From positions 310,001-374,000 of the forward strand of contig NZ_NQMO01000005.1 in the NCBI RefSeq assembly GCF_002257645.1: 64,000 bases of DNA, read 5' to 3'. Below the pieces are notes generated by a model, which did no database searches, had not been told where the DNA came from, and saw nothing but the letters and a program-made list of their open reading frames with translations. The stretch comes from Paenibacillus sp. XY044 (GTDB taxonomy: Bacteria > Bacillota > Bacilli > Paenibacillales > Paenibacillaceae). The translations under genes were made by a program, and so were the position numbers. Below are positions 41,410-50,239 of this stretch, in pieces. How positions within the stretch are numbered: the stretch's first letter is position 1; each line of letters opens with the position of its first letter.

Positions 41410-42507
41410 TCAACCGTTTACCGCGCTGGCCTGGTTCGTGCCTCTGCCGTTTTCCTTGCGGATTTGTTTGCTGCGAAGCTGTCCGCAGGCCGCGTCGATA
41501 TCGGTTCCATGCTCCAGCCGGACGCTGACGCTGACCCGGTTCTTTTTGAGCGTATCATAGAAAGCCAGGATCGACTCCTGCGCGCTTCTCTGATACTGGC
41601 TGTGCTCATCGACCGGGTTGTACGGGATCAGATTGACATTGACCAGCTGTTTGCGGTCACCGATCAGCTCCGCCAATTCAGCTGCGTGTTCCCTGCCGTC
41701 ATTGACGTCCTTGAGCAAAATGTACTCGAGCGTCACCCTGCGCTTCGTTTTGGTCAGATAGTAATCCATGGCCTCCAAGACTTCCTCAATCGGATAAGCC
41801 CGATTGATCTTCATAATCCGGGTTCTCAGCTCATTGTTCGGCGCATGCAGCGAAATCGCCAGATTCACCTTCAAATCGCGGTCGGCAAATTCCATGATCT
41901 TCGGAGCCAGCCCGCTGGTCGATACGGTAATATGGCGCCCGGCAATCGCCAGCCCTTTGCGGTCCTTGACCACATTGATGAAGTCGACCATGTTCTCAAA
42001 ATTATCAAACGGCTCCCCGATGCCCATCACCACAATATGGCTGACGAGGTCGCCCGGCTTGTTCTGATCCAGGAACAGCTGCGCCTTCATGAGCTGCTCC
42101 ACGACTTCCCCGGCGGACAGGTCCCGGCTTTTCTTCAGCAGTCCGCTCGCGCAGAAGCTGCAGCCGATGTTGCAGCCGACCTGGGTCGTTACGCAGACGG
42201 AAAGGCCGAACTTATGGCGCATCAGCACCGTTTCAATCAGATTGCCGTCCTGCAATCGGAACAAGAACTTGACCGTGCCGTCGGCCGACTCCTGCTTCAC
42301 ATGCTCTTCGAGCGTCTGGATGACGTAGTGCTCCGCAAGCAGCTTCACGCAGTCCGGATTGGCATCCGTCATGTCGGCAAAGTCGGTGACCCGTTGTACA
42401 TATAAATAGTCCCACACCTGGGAGGCGCGGAATGGTTTATGTCCATATTCAAGCAGCCATGCAGTCAGCTGATCGAAGGTTAATCCATAAATGGATGGTT
42501 TGTTCAT
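41410..42507 (-). CDS. rlmN: 23S rRNA (adenine-2503-C2) methyltransferase RlmN
   Basis: A 365-residue radical-SAM enzyme that methylates C2 of A2503 in 23S rRNA and A37 of some tRNAs. The iron-sulfur motif is C112-x3-C116-x2-C119. A C-terminal cysteine in A-A-C-G-Q-L-R is the usual second catalytic residue, and C105 lies just before the cluster motif. Met 42507 follows GAGGAAAA. The related Cfr resistance methylase modifies the same base at C8, but the sequence and length fit RlmN. Copy B of the inverted-repeat element lies 40 bp upstream. Confidence 0.96.
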   Translation of the reverse strand: MNKPSIYGLTFDQLTAWLLEYGHKPFRASQVWDYLYVQRVTDFADMTDANPDCVKLLAEHYVIQTLEEHVKQESADGTVKFLFRLQDGNLIETVLMRHKFGLSVCVTTQVGCNIGCSFCASGLLKKSRDLSAGEVVEQLMKAQLFLDQNKPGDLVSHIVVMGIGEPFDNFENMVDFINVVKDRKGLAIAGRHITVSTSGLAPKIMEFADRDLKVNLAISLHAPNNELRTRIMKINRAYPIEEVLEAMDYYLTKTKRRVTLEYILLKDVNDGREHAAELAELIGDRKQLVNVNLIPYNPVDEHSQYQRSAQESILAFYDTLKKNRVSVSVRLEHGTDIDAACGQLRSKQIRKENGRGTNQASAVNG

Positions 42508-42546
42508 TGTTTTTCCTCTTTTCAAAAGCGTTAAAATGCATGCTCT

Positions 42547-42601
42547 ATAGATTGAACTAAAGTTTGCCCAATAACATTCATTTCTTTAGTTCATTCCATA
42601 T
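42547..42601. repeat. Inverted-repeat element, copy B (55 bp)
   Basis: It begins ATAGATTGAACTAAAG, identical to copy A, and ends CTTTAGTTCATTCCATAT. The interior is reduced to TTGCCCAATAACATTC. It lies just upstream of rlmN, and its ends could pair as a hairpin. Confidence 0.75.
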
Positions 42602-42838
42602 ATCTCTACTTTACCAGATCCGGAAGGCAATCTGTCTATTATTGTCCCAAATTTTTTTTGTTAAAACAAGGGATGCAGCGGGAATTTGGCCGCGGGGGAG
42701 GCTGCTGGCTGGCACTCACGGCGTCCTGTTGATGAAGAACGGTCCTAGAAAAAAATGAGTGCGCGATTTTCGGCGGCGGGCATCCGCAGGACTGGACTAT
42801 AATAAGAAAAAAGGATGCTGAAGAAGAGGAGGCCGGTC

Positions 42839-43927
42839 ATGATTACGGCTGAACATAAAATGGAGTACTATCAGGCGCTGCTCGATAAAAAATCGGAGTA
42901 CGAAGGGATATTCTATGTCGGGGTCAAAACGACAGGGGTGTTCTGCCGTCCGACGTGCCCGGCCAGAAAGCCCAAGTTTGAAAACTGCGAGTTTTACGAG
43001 ACCGCGCAGGAGGCGCTGCTCGCTTCCTTCCGGCCCTGCCAGCGCTGCCGCCCGCTGTCCCATCCCAATCACGTTTCCCCCGTCGTCCAGAAGCTCGTCG
43101 AAGCCGTCGAGGCCAACCCGGAAAAGAGGTGGAAGGAGCAGGACTTTGAGGCGCTCGACATCGATGCCTCGACGGCGCGGAGGCAGTTCAAAAAAAGGTT
43201 CGGCATGACCTTTGTAGAATATGCCCGCGCCCGGCGTATGGGGCTCGCATTCAAGCAGATCCGGTCCGGGCAGGCGGTGATTGACGCTCAGCTGTCGAGC
43301 GGATACGAATCCGGAAGCGGATTCCGGGACGCCTTCTCCCGCATCATGGGGGCAGCGCCGGCGAAATCCGCAGACAGCCGCGTCCTGCGCGCGGCATGGA
43401 TCGATACGCGTCTCGGCCCGATGGTCGCCATCGCCGACGAGGAGGCGCTGTATCTGCTGGAGTTTGTGGATCGGCGGGGACTCGAGCGCGAAGTGGAGCG
43501 GCTCCGTCAGCGGACAAAATCGGCGATCATCCCGGGCGTCACCGCTCCCATCCGCTCCATTGAGCAGGAGCTGACGGCTTATTTTGACGGGAGCCTGTCC
43601 GTCTTCGCCACACCGCTGCATTTGATCGGCTCCCCTTTTCAGAGGTCGGTCTGGGAGCAGCTCGTGCAAATCCCGCCGGGTGAGACCCGTTCCTATTCCG
43701 AGCTGGCCGGAGCTCTGGGCAGGCCGAAGGCCTTCCGGGCCGCGGCCCAAGCCAACGGCGCCAATCAGCTCGCCATCGTCATTCCCTGCCACCGCGTCAT
43801 TAACGCGAGCGGCGACCTGGGCGGTTACGGCGGCGGGCTGACGCGTAAAAGCTGGCTGCTTCAGCACGAGAAGAAGTATAGGAAAACCAGCAGCAATGCT
43901 GTTTCTGAGCGTTCCATTATAAATTAA
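42839..43927 (+). CDS. ada: Ada: methylphosphotriester sensor / O6-methylguanine methyltransferase
   Basis: A 362-residue fusion. Residues 10-75 are the zinc methylphosphotriester domain with C36, C40, C67 and C70, C36 being the acceptor. Residues 85-175 are an AraC helix-turn-helix that activates alkylation-repair genes when C36 is methylated. The C-terminal part is an active O6-alkylguanine methyltransferase with P-C-H-R-V (C317). Bacillus splits these functions into adaA and adaB; here they are one protein, as in E. coli. Met 42839 follows GAGGAGG. A convergent alkC lies just beyond the terminator. Confidence 0.95.
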   Translation: MITAEHKMEYYQALLDKKSEYEGIFYVGVKTTGVFCRPTCPARKPKFENCEFYETAQEALLASFRPCQRCRPLSHPNHVSPVVQKLVEAVEANPEKRWKEQDFEALDIDASTARRQFKKRFGMTFVEYARARRMGLAFKQIRSGQAVIDAQLSSGYESGSGFRDAFSRIMGAAPAKSADSRVLRAAWIDTRLGPMVAIADEEALYLLEFVDRRGLEREVERLRQRTKSAIIPGVTAPIRSIEQELTAYFDGSLSVFATPLHLIGSPFQRSVWEQLVQIPPGETRSYSELAGALGRPKAFRAAAQANGANQLAIVIPCHRVINASGDLGGYGGGLTRKSWLLQHEKKYRKTSSNAVSERSIIN

Positions 43928-43942
43928 AACGCGCCGATAACG

Positions 43943-43991
43943 AAAACAGGAGTTCCCTGCAGGTCCAAAGACCGCTCGGGTACTCCTGTTT
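43943..43991. terminator. Bidirectional terminator between ada and alkC
   Basis: AAACAGGAGT and ACTCCTGTTT pair around a GC-rich interior. It lies between the convergent genes. Confidence 0.75.
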
Positions 43992-44013
43992 ATATTTTCG
44001 GCGCATGCTTCGC

Positions 44014-45134
44014 CTATGCGTGCTGCTCCCCGCCGCTGCCCGTAAGCATGAGGCTGGCGGAAGCCGCCTCCCGGCCGTTGACCAGCAGCACGATCCGGTG
44101 CTCGCCCGGATAATGGCGGCGCGTCGTCAGATCGGCCCAGGAATGTTTACGCGTCCCTGAAAGGCGGGAGCCTCCGGGTACGGTTTTGTCAGATAGCAGA
44201 AACGCTTTGCGCGATATTTTGCCCCGGGCTTTGACGAAATCGATCCCGTATTCCACCCGGATATGGGCCGGCTGCCCGTCCCGCACGCGGATCTCATAGC
44301 TCAGCTCGGTGCTGCCGCCAACCGCTACCTCGGACGGCTCTATCGTCAGCGAAGCAGCGGCCGCCAGCGGCTCCTCTTCCGACGACTCCGCATAGCCAAA
44401 CAGATCCATCGCTTCCGGATGAGACTTCTTGATCAAGGTCCGGCAGCCGTGACGGATGATCCAGTCGGTATGCGGGTGGGCACCCTTCCAGCGCCGCGCC
44501 GTCTCCAGCACCACGTCCGGGTGATCCTTCCAATATCGTTCAGGTTGTTGGCGACGCTCTTGCGGACATAAAGCGAAGGGTCCTGCTTCAGCAGCTCCAG
44601 TACGGGCAGCACCGGCGCCGGATCCTTCTTGAACATCGGCAGCGCCTGTCCCCACGGCAGCCGTGGCCGGCTGCCTTCGCTGGCAAGACGCCGCACATGC
44701 TCGTCCGGATGCTGTGCCCATGCATTCATCTGAACCATCATCCGCACCGGATCCCGCAGCAGAAAAGGCCTGACGGCAAACTCCGCCGACGATTTGGACG
44801 TAAAGCGCTCGAGCGCCTTCATCGAAAGGTCCCAGTGCTCCGGTGCCTGCCCGAACACTTCCACAAAATCGGGAAAGAACAGGTACGGAAACCCAGCACA
44901 ATGCTCGTCGATCGTGAAAAGCACCTCCAGCGCCTCTTCATACCGGGCAGGCAAATGAGCTCCCAGCGTTTCGCTGATCCGCCGCATGCGGGCTTTCAGC
45001 TCAAGCTCCTCCCACGTGCCGTCCATGACGTCACGAACAAATTTGTCTGTATCAAATGCGGCGTGGGCCGAATGAACCCTTGCCCCAAATCCGCGTAAAA
45101 ATTCCTCGTTGTATACTGCCTTCAGTTCAGCCAT
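44014..45134 (-). pseudogene. alkC: AlkC-type DNA alkylation repair glycosylase, interrupted by a 1-nt frameshift
   Basis: Two overlapping frames together encode a protein of about 373 residues. The first (from Met 45134) has the AlkC N-terminus (Y-N-E-E-F-L-R-G-F and L-E-L-K-A-R-M-R-R) and the HEAT-type helices up to V-A-N-N-L-N-D-I. The next frame resumes with W-K-D-H-P-D-V-V-L and continues through R-H-G-C-R-T-L-I-K-K to an Ig-like beta domain, the expected AlkC C-terminus. The shift lies near 44538-44542, where one base appears to be missing after the GAT-ATT codons. AlkC excises 3-methyladenine and 3-methylcytosine. Whether the break is real or a sequencing error cannot be told. Confidence 0.85.
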
Positions 45135-45266
45135 CAGCAGATCTCCTCCTGAAGTTTTTATAGTAGACCGCGGCGGAGGAGAAAATTAACTCTCCAGGTC
45201 GTCTTACAGGCCTAGCGGCTCCCTTATTCATTCAAGTGATTCAAGCGGCGAACCATTATTCATTGA

Positions 45267-45737
45267 TCACGTTTGCGATTCGCCTGCAGCCAGCTGCTGC
45301 CGGATTCGGTCCGCGGCCTCTTCCCAATATGCCTTCATCTGCTCACGCTGCCAGATATCCGTCAGCTTCTCCTGATGGAAGCTGATCGTCGTCCCGGTTT
45401 TGGCCACCAGCAGGCGGATCTGGACGGTGGAAGGATGGTTCCAGCCGGGCCGCTGCCAGGTCATGCGGATTTGCTCCCCGGTCTTGACGACCCGGATCTC
45501 GCCGTGATTTCCTTCCTTGGACGTATACGTCGATCCCGGCTTGAAATCAAGCGACGGGAGTTCCCCGAGCCATACCATCATGCCCTCGGGGGAAGTCAGA
45601 AGCGACCAAGCCGCCTCCCGTGATACCGGGAACGTTCTCCGGACGCCGACCTGAAACCCGGCAGCGGCGGTCAGACCCACGGGTTTCGCTGCTTCATTCG
45701 CGCCTGGTATCGCCAGCTTGCTTGTTGCTTTACTCAT
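45267..45737 (-). CDS. SRPBCC/AHSA1-domain protein
   Basis: A 156-residue START-like protein with the AHSA1 pattern R-T-F-P-V-S-R-E-A-A-W-S-L-L-T-S-P-E and a C-terminal helix ending in W-E-E-A-A-D-R-I-R-Q-Q-L. Such proteins bind hydrophobic ligands in a deep pocket, and some act as co-chaperones. Met 45737 has AGGAG upstream. It follows the TetR gene by 86 bp and probably shares its transcript, suggesting that TetR controls it. Confidence 0.85.
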   Translation of the reverse strand: MSKATSKLAIPGANEAAKPVGLTAAAGFQVGVRRTFPVSREAAWSLLTSPEGMMVWLGELPSLDFKPGSTYTSKEGNHGEIRVVKTGEQIRMTWQRPGWNHPSTVQIRLLVAKTGTTISFHQEKLTDIWQREQMKAYWEEAADRIRQQLAAGESQT

Positions 45738-45823
45738 TGTCACCGCTCCTCGCAATGTTAAAATGGCTGCTTGGCCTGTCCCGGCCAATCGAGCATCCGG
45801 CGCCGCCGCCCATTCCCTCTTCT

Positions 45824-46429
45824 CTACCGGTCTCTAATCCGTTCGTCCACCGGAGTCAGGGCATCGACGAACAATTCGATGCTCGTCTGCAGAAACTGCT
45901 CATGGGACATGTCTGTAATCAAATCCGCGTTGTGCAGACGGGAAACGAAGGCACCGTAATTCATCCACATGAACGCCATGACCTGCGCCTCGGCCTCTAT
46001 GGCCTTCACTTTCCCCTGCCGGTGCATTTCCTGGAAGTACGCCGTCAGCAGCTTCTTCAGCTGCCGCGGATGATGCTGGGCCCGGTCGCGCTGATCGGAC
46101 AGCTCCGCGCTGCGCAGCATGACCAGCACCAGTTTCCGGTTCCGATTCATGATGTCATGGTAGGTACGGGTAATTTGCAGGAGATCCTCACGCAAGTTCC
46201 ATGTCAAGCGGGTGGAAAACAGCTCCTCCATCTCGCCCGCGTAATGAAAACGGTCGATCGCCTGTTCCAGCAGCTGCAGCTTGGAGCCGAATTGGCGGAA
46301 TAGCGTCATCTCGCTCACACCCGCCGCTGCGGCAATTTCCTTCGTGGATACTCCCTGGTACCCCTTCTCGGCCATCAGGTCAATCGCGGTCAGCATCAGC
46401 CTGTCACGGTTTGCCGTTGGTTCCATCAT
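45824..46429 (-). CDS. TetR-family repressor
   Basis: A 201-residue TetR protein with the N-terminal helix-turn-helix (T-K-E-I-A-A-A-A-G-V-S-E-M-T-L-F-R-Q-F). Met 46429 is preferred because AAAGGA lies about 10 nt upstream; longer frames begin inside or beyond a perfect 20-bp palindrome (46464-46483) that looks like its operator. The operon continues into the SRPBCC gene. The divergent imine reductases start 268 bp away and seem to have a different, MerR-type promoter. Confidence 0.9.
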   Translation of the reverse strand: MMEPTANRDRLMLTAIDLMAEKGYQGVSTKEIAAAAGVSEMTLFRQFGSKLQLLEQAIDRFHYAGEMEELFSTRLTWNLREDLLQITRTYHDIMNRNRKLVLVMLRSAELSDQRDRAQHHPRQLKKLLTAYFQEMHRQGKVKAIEAEAQVMAFMWMNYGAFVSRLHNADLITDMSHEQFLQTSIELFVDALTPVDERIRDR

Positions 46430-46463
46430 TGTGCCAACATCCTTTGGTGTAGTCATCCAGACA

Positions 46464-46483
46464 ATGTTAGTGATCACTAACAT
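46464..46483. promoter_or_regulatory. TetR operator (perfect 20-bp palindrome)
   Basis: ATGTTAGTGATCACTAACAT is a perfect palindrome, 35 nt upstream of the chosen tetR start. Its length and position are typical of a TetR autoregulatory operator. Confidence 0.8.
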
Positions 46484-46637
46484 TCCATTGGCTTTATTGT
46501 AGAACTTTTATGATTGCATTGTCAATAACTGGGCATCAATCCGAACGCAAACTTCATCGGTTTGAAACCGCCCGCTATCAAAACGCCCTTGCAGCACAAA
46601 CCGGGGCCTTGCATCTATAAACTGCGAAAAATACGCA

Positions 46638-46669
46638 TTGACTTTGACACTGTGTCAACCTTTTAAGAT
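46638..46669 (+). promoter_or_regulatory. MerR-type promoter of the imine reductase operon
   Basis: TTGACT (-35, 46638-46643) and TAAGAT (-10, 46664-46669) are separated by 20 bp. The spacer holds the perfect dyad TTGACAC-T-GTGTCAA (46644-46658). Long spacer plus central dyad is the hallmark of MerR-activated promoters. The nearest MerR gene is at 48709-49122, just beyond the operon. Confidence 0.75.
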
Positions 46670-46696
46670 GGGTAGGAAAGGAGATGAGAACACCCT

Positions 46697-47626
46697 ATGA
46701 AGGAAAATAAACAAGAGATTCCGCTAGGGCGGGAATGGAAGCAAGCTGAGGGACATCTTTTACCGGTGAGCGTCATCGGACTAGGCATGATGGGGTCGGC
46801 TCTGGCCCAAGCCTTCCTGAAGGAGGGACGCCTGACCACCGTCTGGAACCGCACGCCAGGCAAAGCCGAAAAGCTCGCGGCGCAAGGCGCGGTGGCCACC
46901 GGCACGGCGGCTGAAGCCATCGCGGCCAGTCCACTGATTCTAATCTGCGTACTGGATTATGCAGCCGTGCAAGAGATCTTCGAGCAGGCGGGAGACGTGC
47001 TGGCCGGACGGGTGGTGGTGAACCTCACCAACGGATCGCCGGCACAAGCCCGGCAGACGGCCGCATGGGCAGCCGAGCACGGCGCTGAATATTTGGACGG
47101 CGGCATCATGGCTGTGCCACAAATGATCGGATCCTCCGGGGCGCTTGTCCTGTACAGCGGTTCGTCTAGTGCTTTCGAAGCCTGGCAGCCTGCTTTGGAA
47201 AAACTGGGGAGCACGCAGTACCTCGGCGACGATCCCGGACTCGCCCCTCTCTACGACTTGGCGCTGCTGAGCGCCATGTACGGGATGTACGGCGGCTTCT
47301 TCCATGCCGTTGCCATGGTCCGCTCGGCAGGAATCCAAGCCGAATCGTTCACGCCGCTTGTGGTTCCCTGGCTTCAGGCCATGTCGGCCTCCATGCCCCG
47401 TATGGCACAGGCGGTTGATGCCAACGATCATCGAACGGATGTATCCAGCCTCTATATCAACCAGACGGGATTCGTCAATTTCATCGAAGCCTCCGGAGAG
47501 CTGGGCATCAGTCCGGAGCTTATTACGCCGATGCAAGCCCTGATCGACCGGGGAGTAGCGGAAGGATACGGTACCGACGGCCTCACCAGGATCATCGAGC
47601 TGATCCGAAATCGACCATCGGACTGA
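46697..47626 (+). CDS. Imine reductase / NAD(P)-binding 6PGDH-like protein, first copy
   Basis: A 309-residue member of the imine reductase family. The N-terminal Rossmann fold has G-L-G-M-M-G (28-33) and the NADPH-phosphate-binding N-R-T-x2-K (51-56), with C-V-L-D-Y-A-A-V further on. The C-terminal helical half has L-Y-D-L-A-L-L, whose Asp sits where many imine reductases keep a catalytic Asp or Tyr. Members reduce cyclic or acyclic imines; natural roles are mostly unknown. A second copy follows 60 bp downstream. The AGGAG lies 13 nt before the start, slightly far. Confidence 0.88.
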   Translation: MKENKQEIPLGREWKQAEGHLLPVSVIGLGMMGSALAQAFLKEGRLTTVWNRTPGKAEKLAAQGAVATGTAAEAIAASPLILICVLDYAAVQEIFEQAGDVLAGRVVVNLTNGSPAQARQTAAWAAEHGAEYLDGGIMAVPQMIGSSGALVLYSGSSSAFEAWQPALEKLGSTQYLGDDPGLAPLYDLALLSAMYGMYGGFFHAVAMVRSAGIQAESFTPLVVPWLQAMSASMPRMAQAVDANDHRTDVSSLYINQTGFVNFIEASGELGISPELITPMQALIDRGVAEGYGTDGLTRIIELIRNRPSD

Positions 47627-47686
47627 ACGGCTGTTGTATCACCGCAATCGAAATGGAATGCGAATATGAAAAAGGGGGGAATACCA

Positions 47687-48604
47687 ATGACAACCAATAA
47701 CCCAATTCAGCATAACTCTCCCGTCGAAGAAACCCGCGCACCAGTGACGGTTCTCGGTCTGGGTCCCATGGGACGCGCGCTGGCTGAAGCCTTCCTACTG
47801 GCCGGGCATCCGACCACGGTTTGGAACCGGTCCGCCGACAAAGCCGGTTCGCTCGTCGCACAAGGCGCGAGTCTTGCCGGGACGGCCGCTGAAGCCGCCG
47901 CTGCCAGTCCGCTGGTCATCGTGTGCGTCCTTGATTATGACGCCGTGCACGCGATCATCCGCCCGCTGAGCGACGCGCTGAGGGGGCGCACCTTGGTGAA
48001 TCTGACCGCCGACGCACCGTTTCGCGCACGCCAAACCGCCGAATGGGCGGCAGAATACGGGATTCACTACCTCGACGGAGCGATTATGACACCGACGACG
48101 ACGATCGGCCAGAACTCGGCCGTGGTCCTATACAGCGGGTCGGAGGTTGTCTATCAAGCCCATCGCCATACCTTGGCAAGCATCGGGGGCACTTCTTCGT
48201 ATCTCGGGGAAGATCCCGGCCGTGCCGCGGCCTACGATGTGTCGCTTCTGGATATCTACTGGACGTCCATAAGCGGATATATTCATGCCCTGACCTTGGC
48301 GAAAGCGGAGAGCATCAGCGCGAAGGAACTCCTTCCGTTTGCTCAAGGGATTAGCAGCATCCTCCCGAATATTATGGCCGGACTGGCTGAGCAGGTCGAC
48401 AACGGGCAATATCCCGGGCACGGCTCCAATCTGCTTTCGGCAGCCGCAGGCATGAAGCACATTATTGAAACTGCACATCCCCATGGAATCGATACCAGCG
48501 TACTAACGGCAGCTAACGATATCGTCCTGCGCGCGATCGAGGACGGGCATGGCGCTGACGGGTTTTCTTTTCTTACCGAAATGCTGCAAAAAAGGCAAAG
48601 GTGA
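47687..48604 (+). CDS. Imine reductase / NAD(P)-binding 6PGDH-like protein, second copy
   Basis: A 305-residue paralogue with the same landmarks: G-L-G-P-M-G (24-29), W-N-R-S-x2-K, C-V-L-D-Y-D-A-V and A-Y-D-V-S-L-L in the helical half. Met 47687 has AAGGGGGG upstream. The family forms dimers whose active site is shared between subunits, so two co-transcribed paralogues could form a heterodimer or act in sequence. Confidence 0.88.
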   Translation: MTTNNPIQHNSPVEETRAPVTVLGLGPMGRALAEAFLLAGHPTTVWNRSADKAGSLVAQGASLAGTAAEAAAASPLVIVCVLDYDAVHAIIRPLSDALRGRTLVNLTADAPFRARQTAEWAAEYGIHYLDGAIMTPTTTIGQNSAVVLYSGSEVVYQAHRHTLASIGGTSSYLGEDPGRAAAYDVSLLDIYWTSISGYIHALTLAKAESISAKELLPFAQGISSILPNIMAGLAEQVDNGQYPGHGSNLLSAAAGMKHIIETAHPHGIDTSVLTAANDIVLRAIEDGHGADGFSFLTEMLQKRQR

Positions 48605-48643
48605 AGATGTCAGCCTCGGCAAGCGTCCGAACCTGGCCGAATA

Positions 48644-48668
48644 GCCCGGTCCACCTGGTGGACCGGGC
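48644..48668. terminator. GC-rich hairpin between the imine reductase operon and the MerR gene
   Basis: GCCCGGTCCACC and GGTGGACCGGGC form a perfect stem between the convergent genes. A T-run (TTTTT) follows 12 nt later on the plus strand, so it is a plausible but imperfect terminator. Confidence 0.6.
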
Positions 48669-48708
48669 CTCTCGCAATGATTTTTCCGCTAATCTTATCG
48701 GCGCCTTA

Positions 48709-49122
48709 TTAAAGTGTGCTGGTTTTTTCGAAAGCGCTGCTTTCCTTATCGACTAAGACCCGCTGCTCTCTCATTTGTTCGATGCGTTGATCCAGCCGCT
48801 GCTGGACTGCCATGAGCGATTGAATTTGCCCGGAAATTTCTTCGCGTTTATCCTCGTAGGCTTCGAGCATTTCCTCACAAAATCCGTCGCTGTCAGTATA
48901 AGCGTTGATATCGTCGTGGCACTTCAAGATCTCGAGGATTTCCTTCGTCGACATCCCTAGCTCCAAATAAATCTGGATCGTTCGGATCCGCTTGATGTCA
49001 ACCTCGTCGAACTCCCGGTATTCATTGTCCAAACGCTTTGCCGTAAGCAGCTTTTTCTTCTCGTAATACCTGATCGATCGTGGGCTGACGCCGGTTGCTT
49101 TGGAAAGCTGACCTATTTTCAC
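48709..49122 (-). CDS. MerR-family regulator
   Basis: A 137-residue MerR protein: the DNA-binding part at 1-70 (S-P-R-S-I-R-Y-Y-E-K-K-K-L-L) and a long coiled coil (about 80-120). There is no separate effector domain. One cysteine lies before the coil (L-K-C-H-D-D-I) and another inside it (F-C-E-E-M). It is convergent with the imine reductase operon, whose promoter has a MerR-type layout, so this protein is the natural activator. The signal is unknown, possibly an electrophile or redox change. Confidence 0.9.
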   Translation of the reverse strand: MKIGQLSKATGVSPRSIRYYEKKKLLTAKRLDNEYREFDEVDIKRIRTIQIYLELGMSTKEILEILKCHDDINAYTDSDGFCEEMLEAYEDKREEISGQIQSLMAVQQRLDQRIEQMREQRVLVDKESSAFEKTSTL

Positions 49123-49439
49123 AATGGCTGGCTCCTTTCTGTATCGTGTCTCTTTCCCATTATTTCCCCATTATACCGTATCGTTCATTACGTAGACAGC
49201 GGCCTGGCCCCTGCGCCACGATATACTATAAATCCGTTTGTTATTACGTTATCTCAGCCTTAATCGGTAATAACCCCGGTTTGAAGGAGCGCTAATATTT
49301 AACTCCGCTGCTTTTGCATCGCTCCCCAATAACGTGTTAATGTTGAGGCATCCGCCCCAAAAATACCAATAATTGGACGTTACTAAATGTAGAATAGCAT
49401 TCGCTCCATTCGACCGGATAACTTTCCAAGAAAGAAGAG
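49123..49439. other. 317-bp intergenic region, no gene seen
   Basis: AT-rich DNA between the MerR gene and the P-loop gene. TTATTAC (49241-49247) and GTAATAA (49267-49273) form an inverted repeat around a 19-bp spacer, and further TAACGT motifs follow at about 49331. They could be regulator sites, but no promoter is clear. Confidence 0.35.
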
Positions 49440-50168
49440 GTGAAGATCATCGCTCCTTTTGCTCATGAGAAAATGACGGGCTTGTCGCATGTTCTATGGA
49501 TCGGGGGCCCTCCGGATTGTGGTAAAACGACGATTGCAGACCTGCTTGGATCAAAATACCAATTACAGGTATACCACTTCGACCGGCAAGAAATGGATCA
49601 TATCCGTCGCGCGGATCCTGAGCGGCATCCCGCATTGTTCGCGTTAGGAACCAAACTCGCGGATTTGGATGAGAAGGCGTTTCAGGAATGGCTATGGCTG
49701 TCGTGCACGCCCGAAGAAATGGCGGCGAGTGGAAAATTGGTTTGGTTGGAGCGGATCCATTTGGTCATTGAAGATTTGCATGCCATGTCCACGGATCGTC
49801 CGATCATCGCAGAGGGGCCCGGCTTTTTTCCGGAAGTAATCCTTCCTTTGTTAATGAATTCCCGGCAAGCCATATGGATGGTGCCGAGCGAATCATTCAA
49901 ACGGGATTCCCATCATCGACGCCTCAAGGGGAAACGGCGTGCCGAGCTGCTGGATAACCCCGAGCTTGCCCAGCGGAACCACATCGAGCGGGACCTGCTG
50001 TGGGCCGAGCAGTACAGACAATCTGCGAAAGAACGAGCCTTGCCACTCCTTGAAGTGGACGGCTCCAAAGGTCCGGAAGAGGTCGCTGCCGAAGCCGAGG
50101 CTTATTTTAAAAGACTTCTCCCACCCTCAAATCAACGGCATCGTAATGCCGTGAATGGTTCCAGTTGA
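49440..50168 (+). CDS. P-loop NTPase / kinase-like protein, function unknown
   Basis: A 242-residue protein with a Walker A motif G-G-P-P-D-C-G-K-T-T near residues 22-31 and an overall shape of a small nucleotide or metabolite kinase: a substrate-binding D-R-Q-E-M-D-H, then P-I-I-A-E-G-P-G-F-F-P and a late H-H-R-R-L-K-G-K-R-R basic segment like a kinase lid. No specific family is recognised. The start is uncertain: the frame opens at GTG 49440, which overlaps the likely ribosome site AAGAGG, and Met 49473 is an alternative. Confidence 0.72.
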   Translation: MKIIAPFAHEKMTGLSHVLWIGGPPDCGKTTIADLLGSKYQLQVYHFDRQEMDHIRRADPERHPALFALGTKLADLDEKAFQEWLWLSCTPEEMAASGKLVWLERIHLVIEDLHAMSTDRPIIAEGPGFFPEVILPLLMNSRQAIWMVPSESFKRDSHHRRLKGKRRAELLDNPELAQRNHIERDLLWAEQYRQSAKERALPLLEVDGSKGPEEVAAEAEAYFKRLLPPSNQRHRNAVNGSS

Positions 50169-50239
50169 TACACAGGGGGGGCGGCCCAGTGACGGGTACG
50201 CTCCCTTTTTATAAATTTTTTTTCGGGGGAGGGATCTGC

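Noticed and set aside
41401..42405. 334-codon plus-strand frame opposite rlmN
   Set aside because: rlmN has the complete radical-SAM motif on the other strand.
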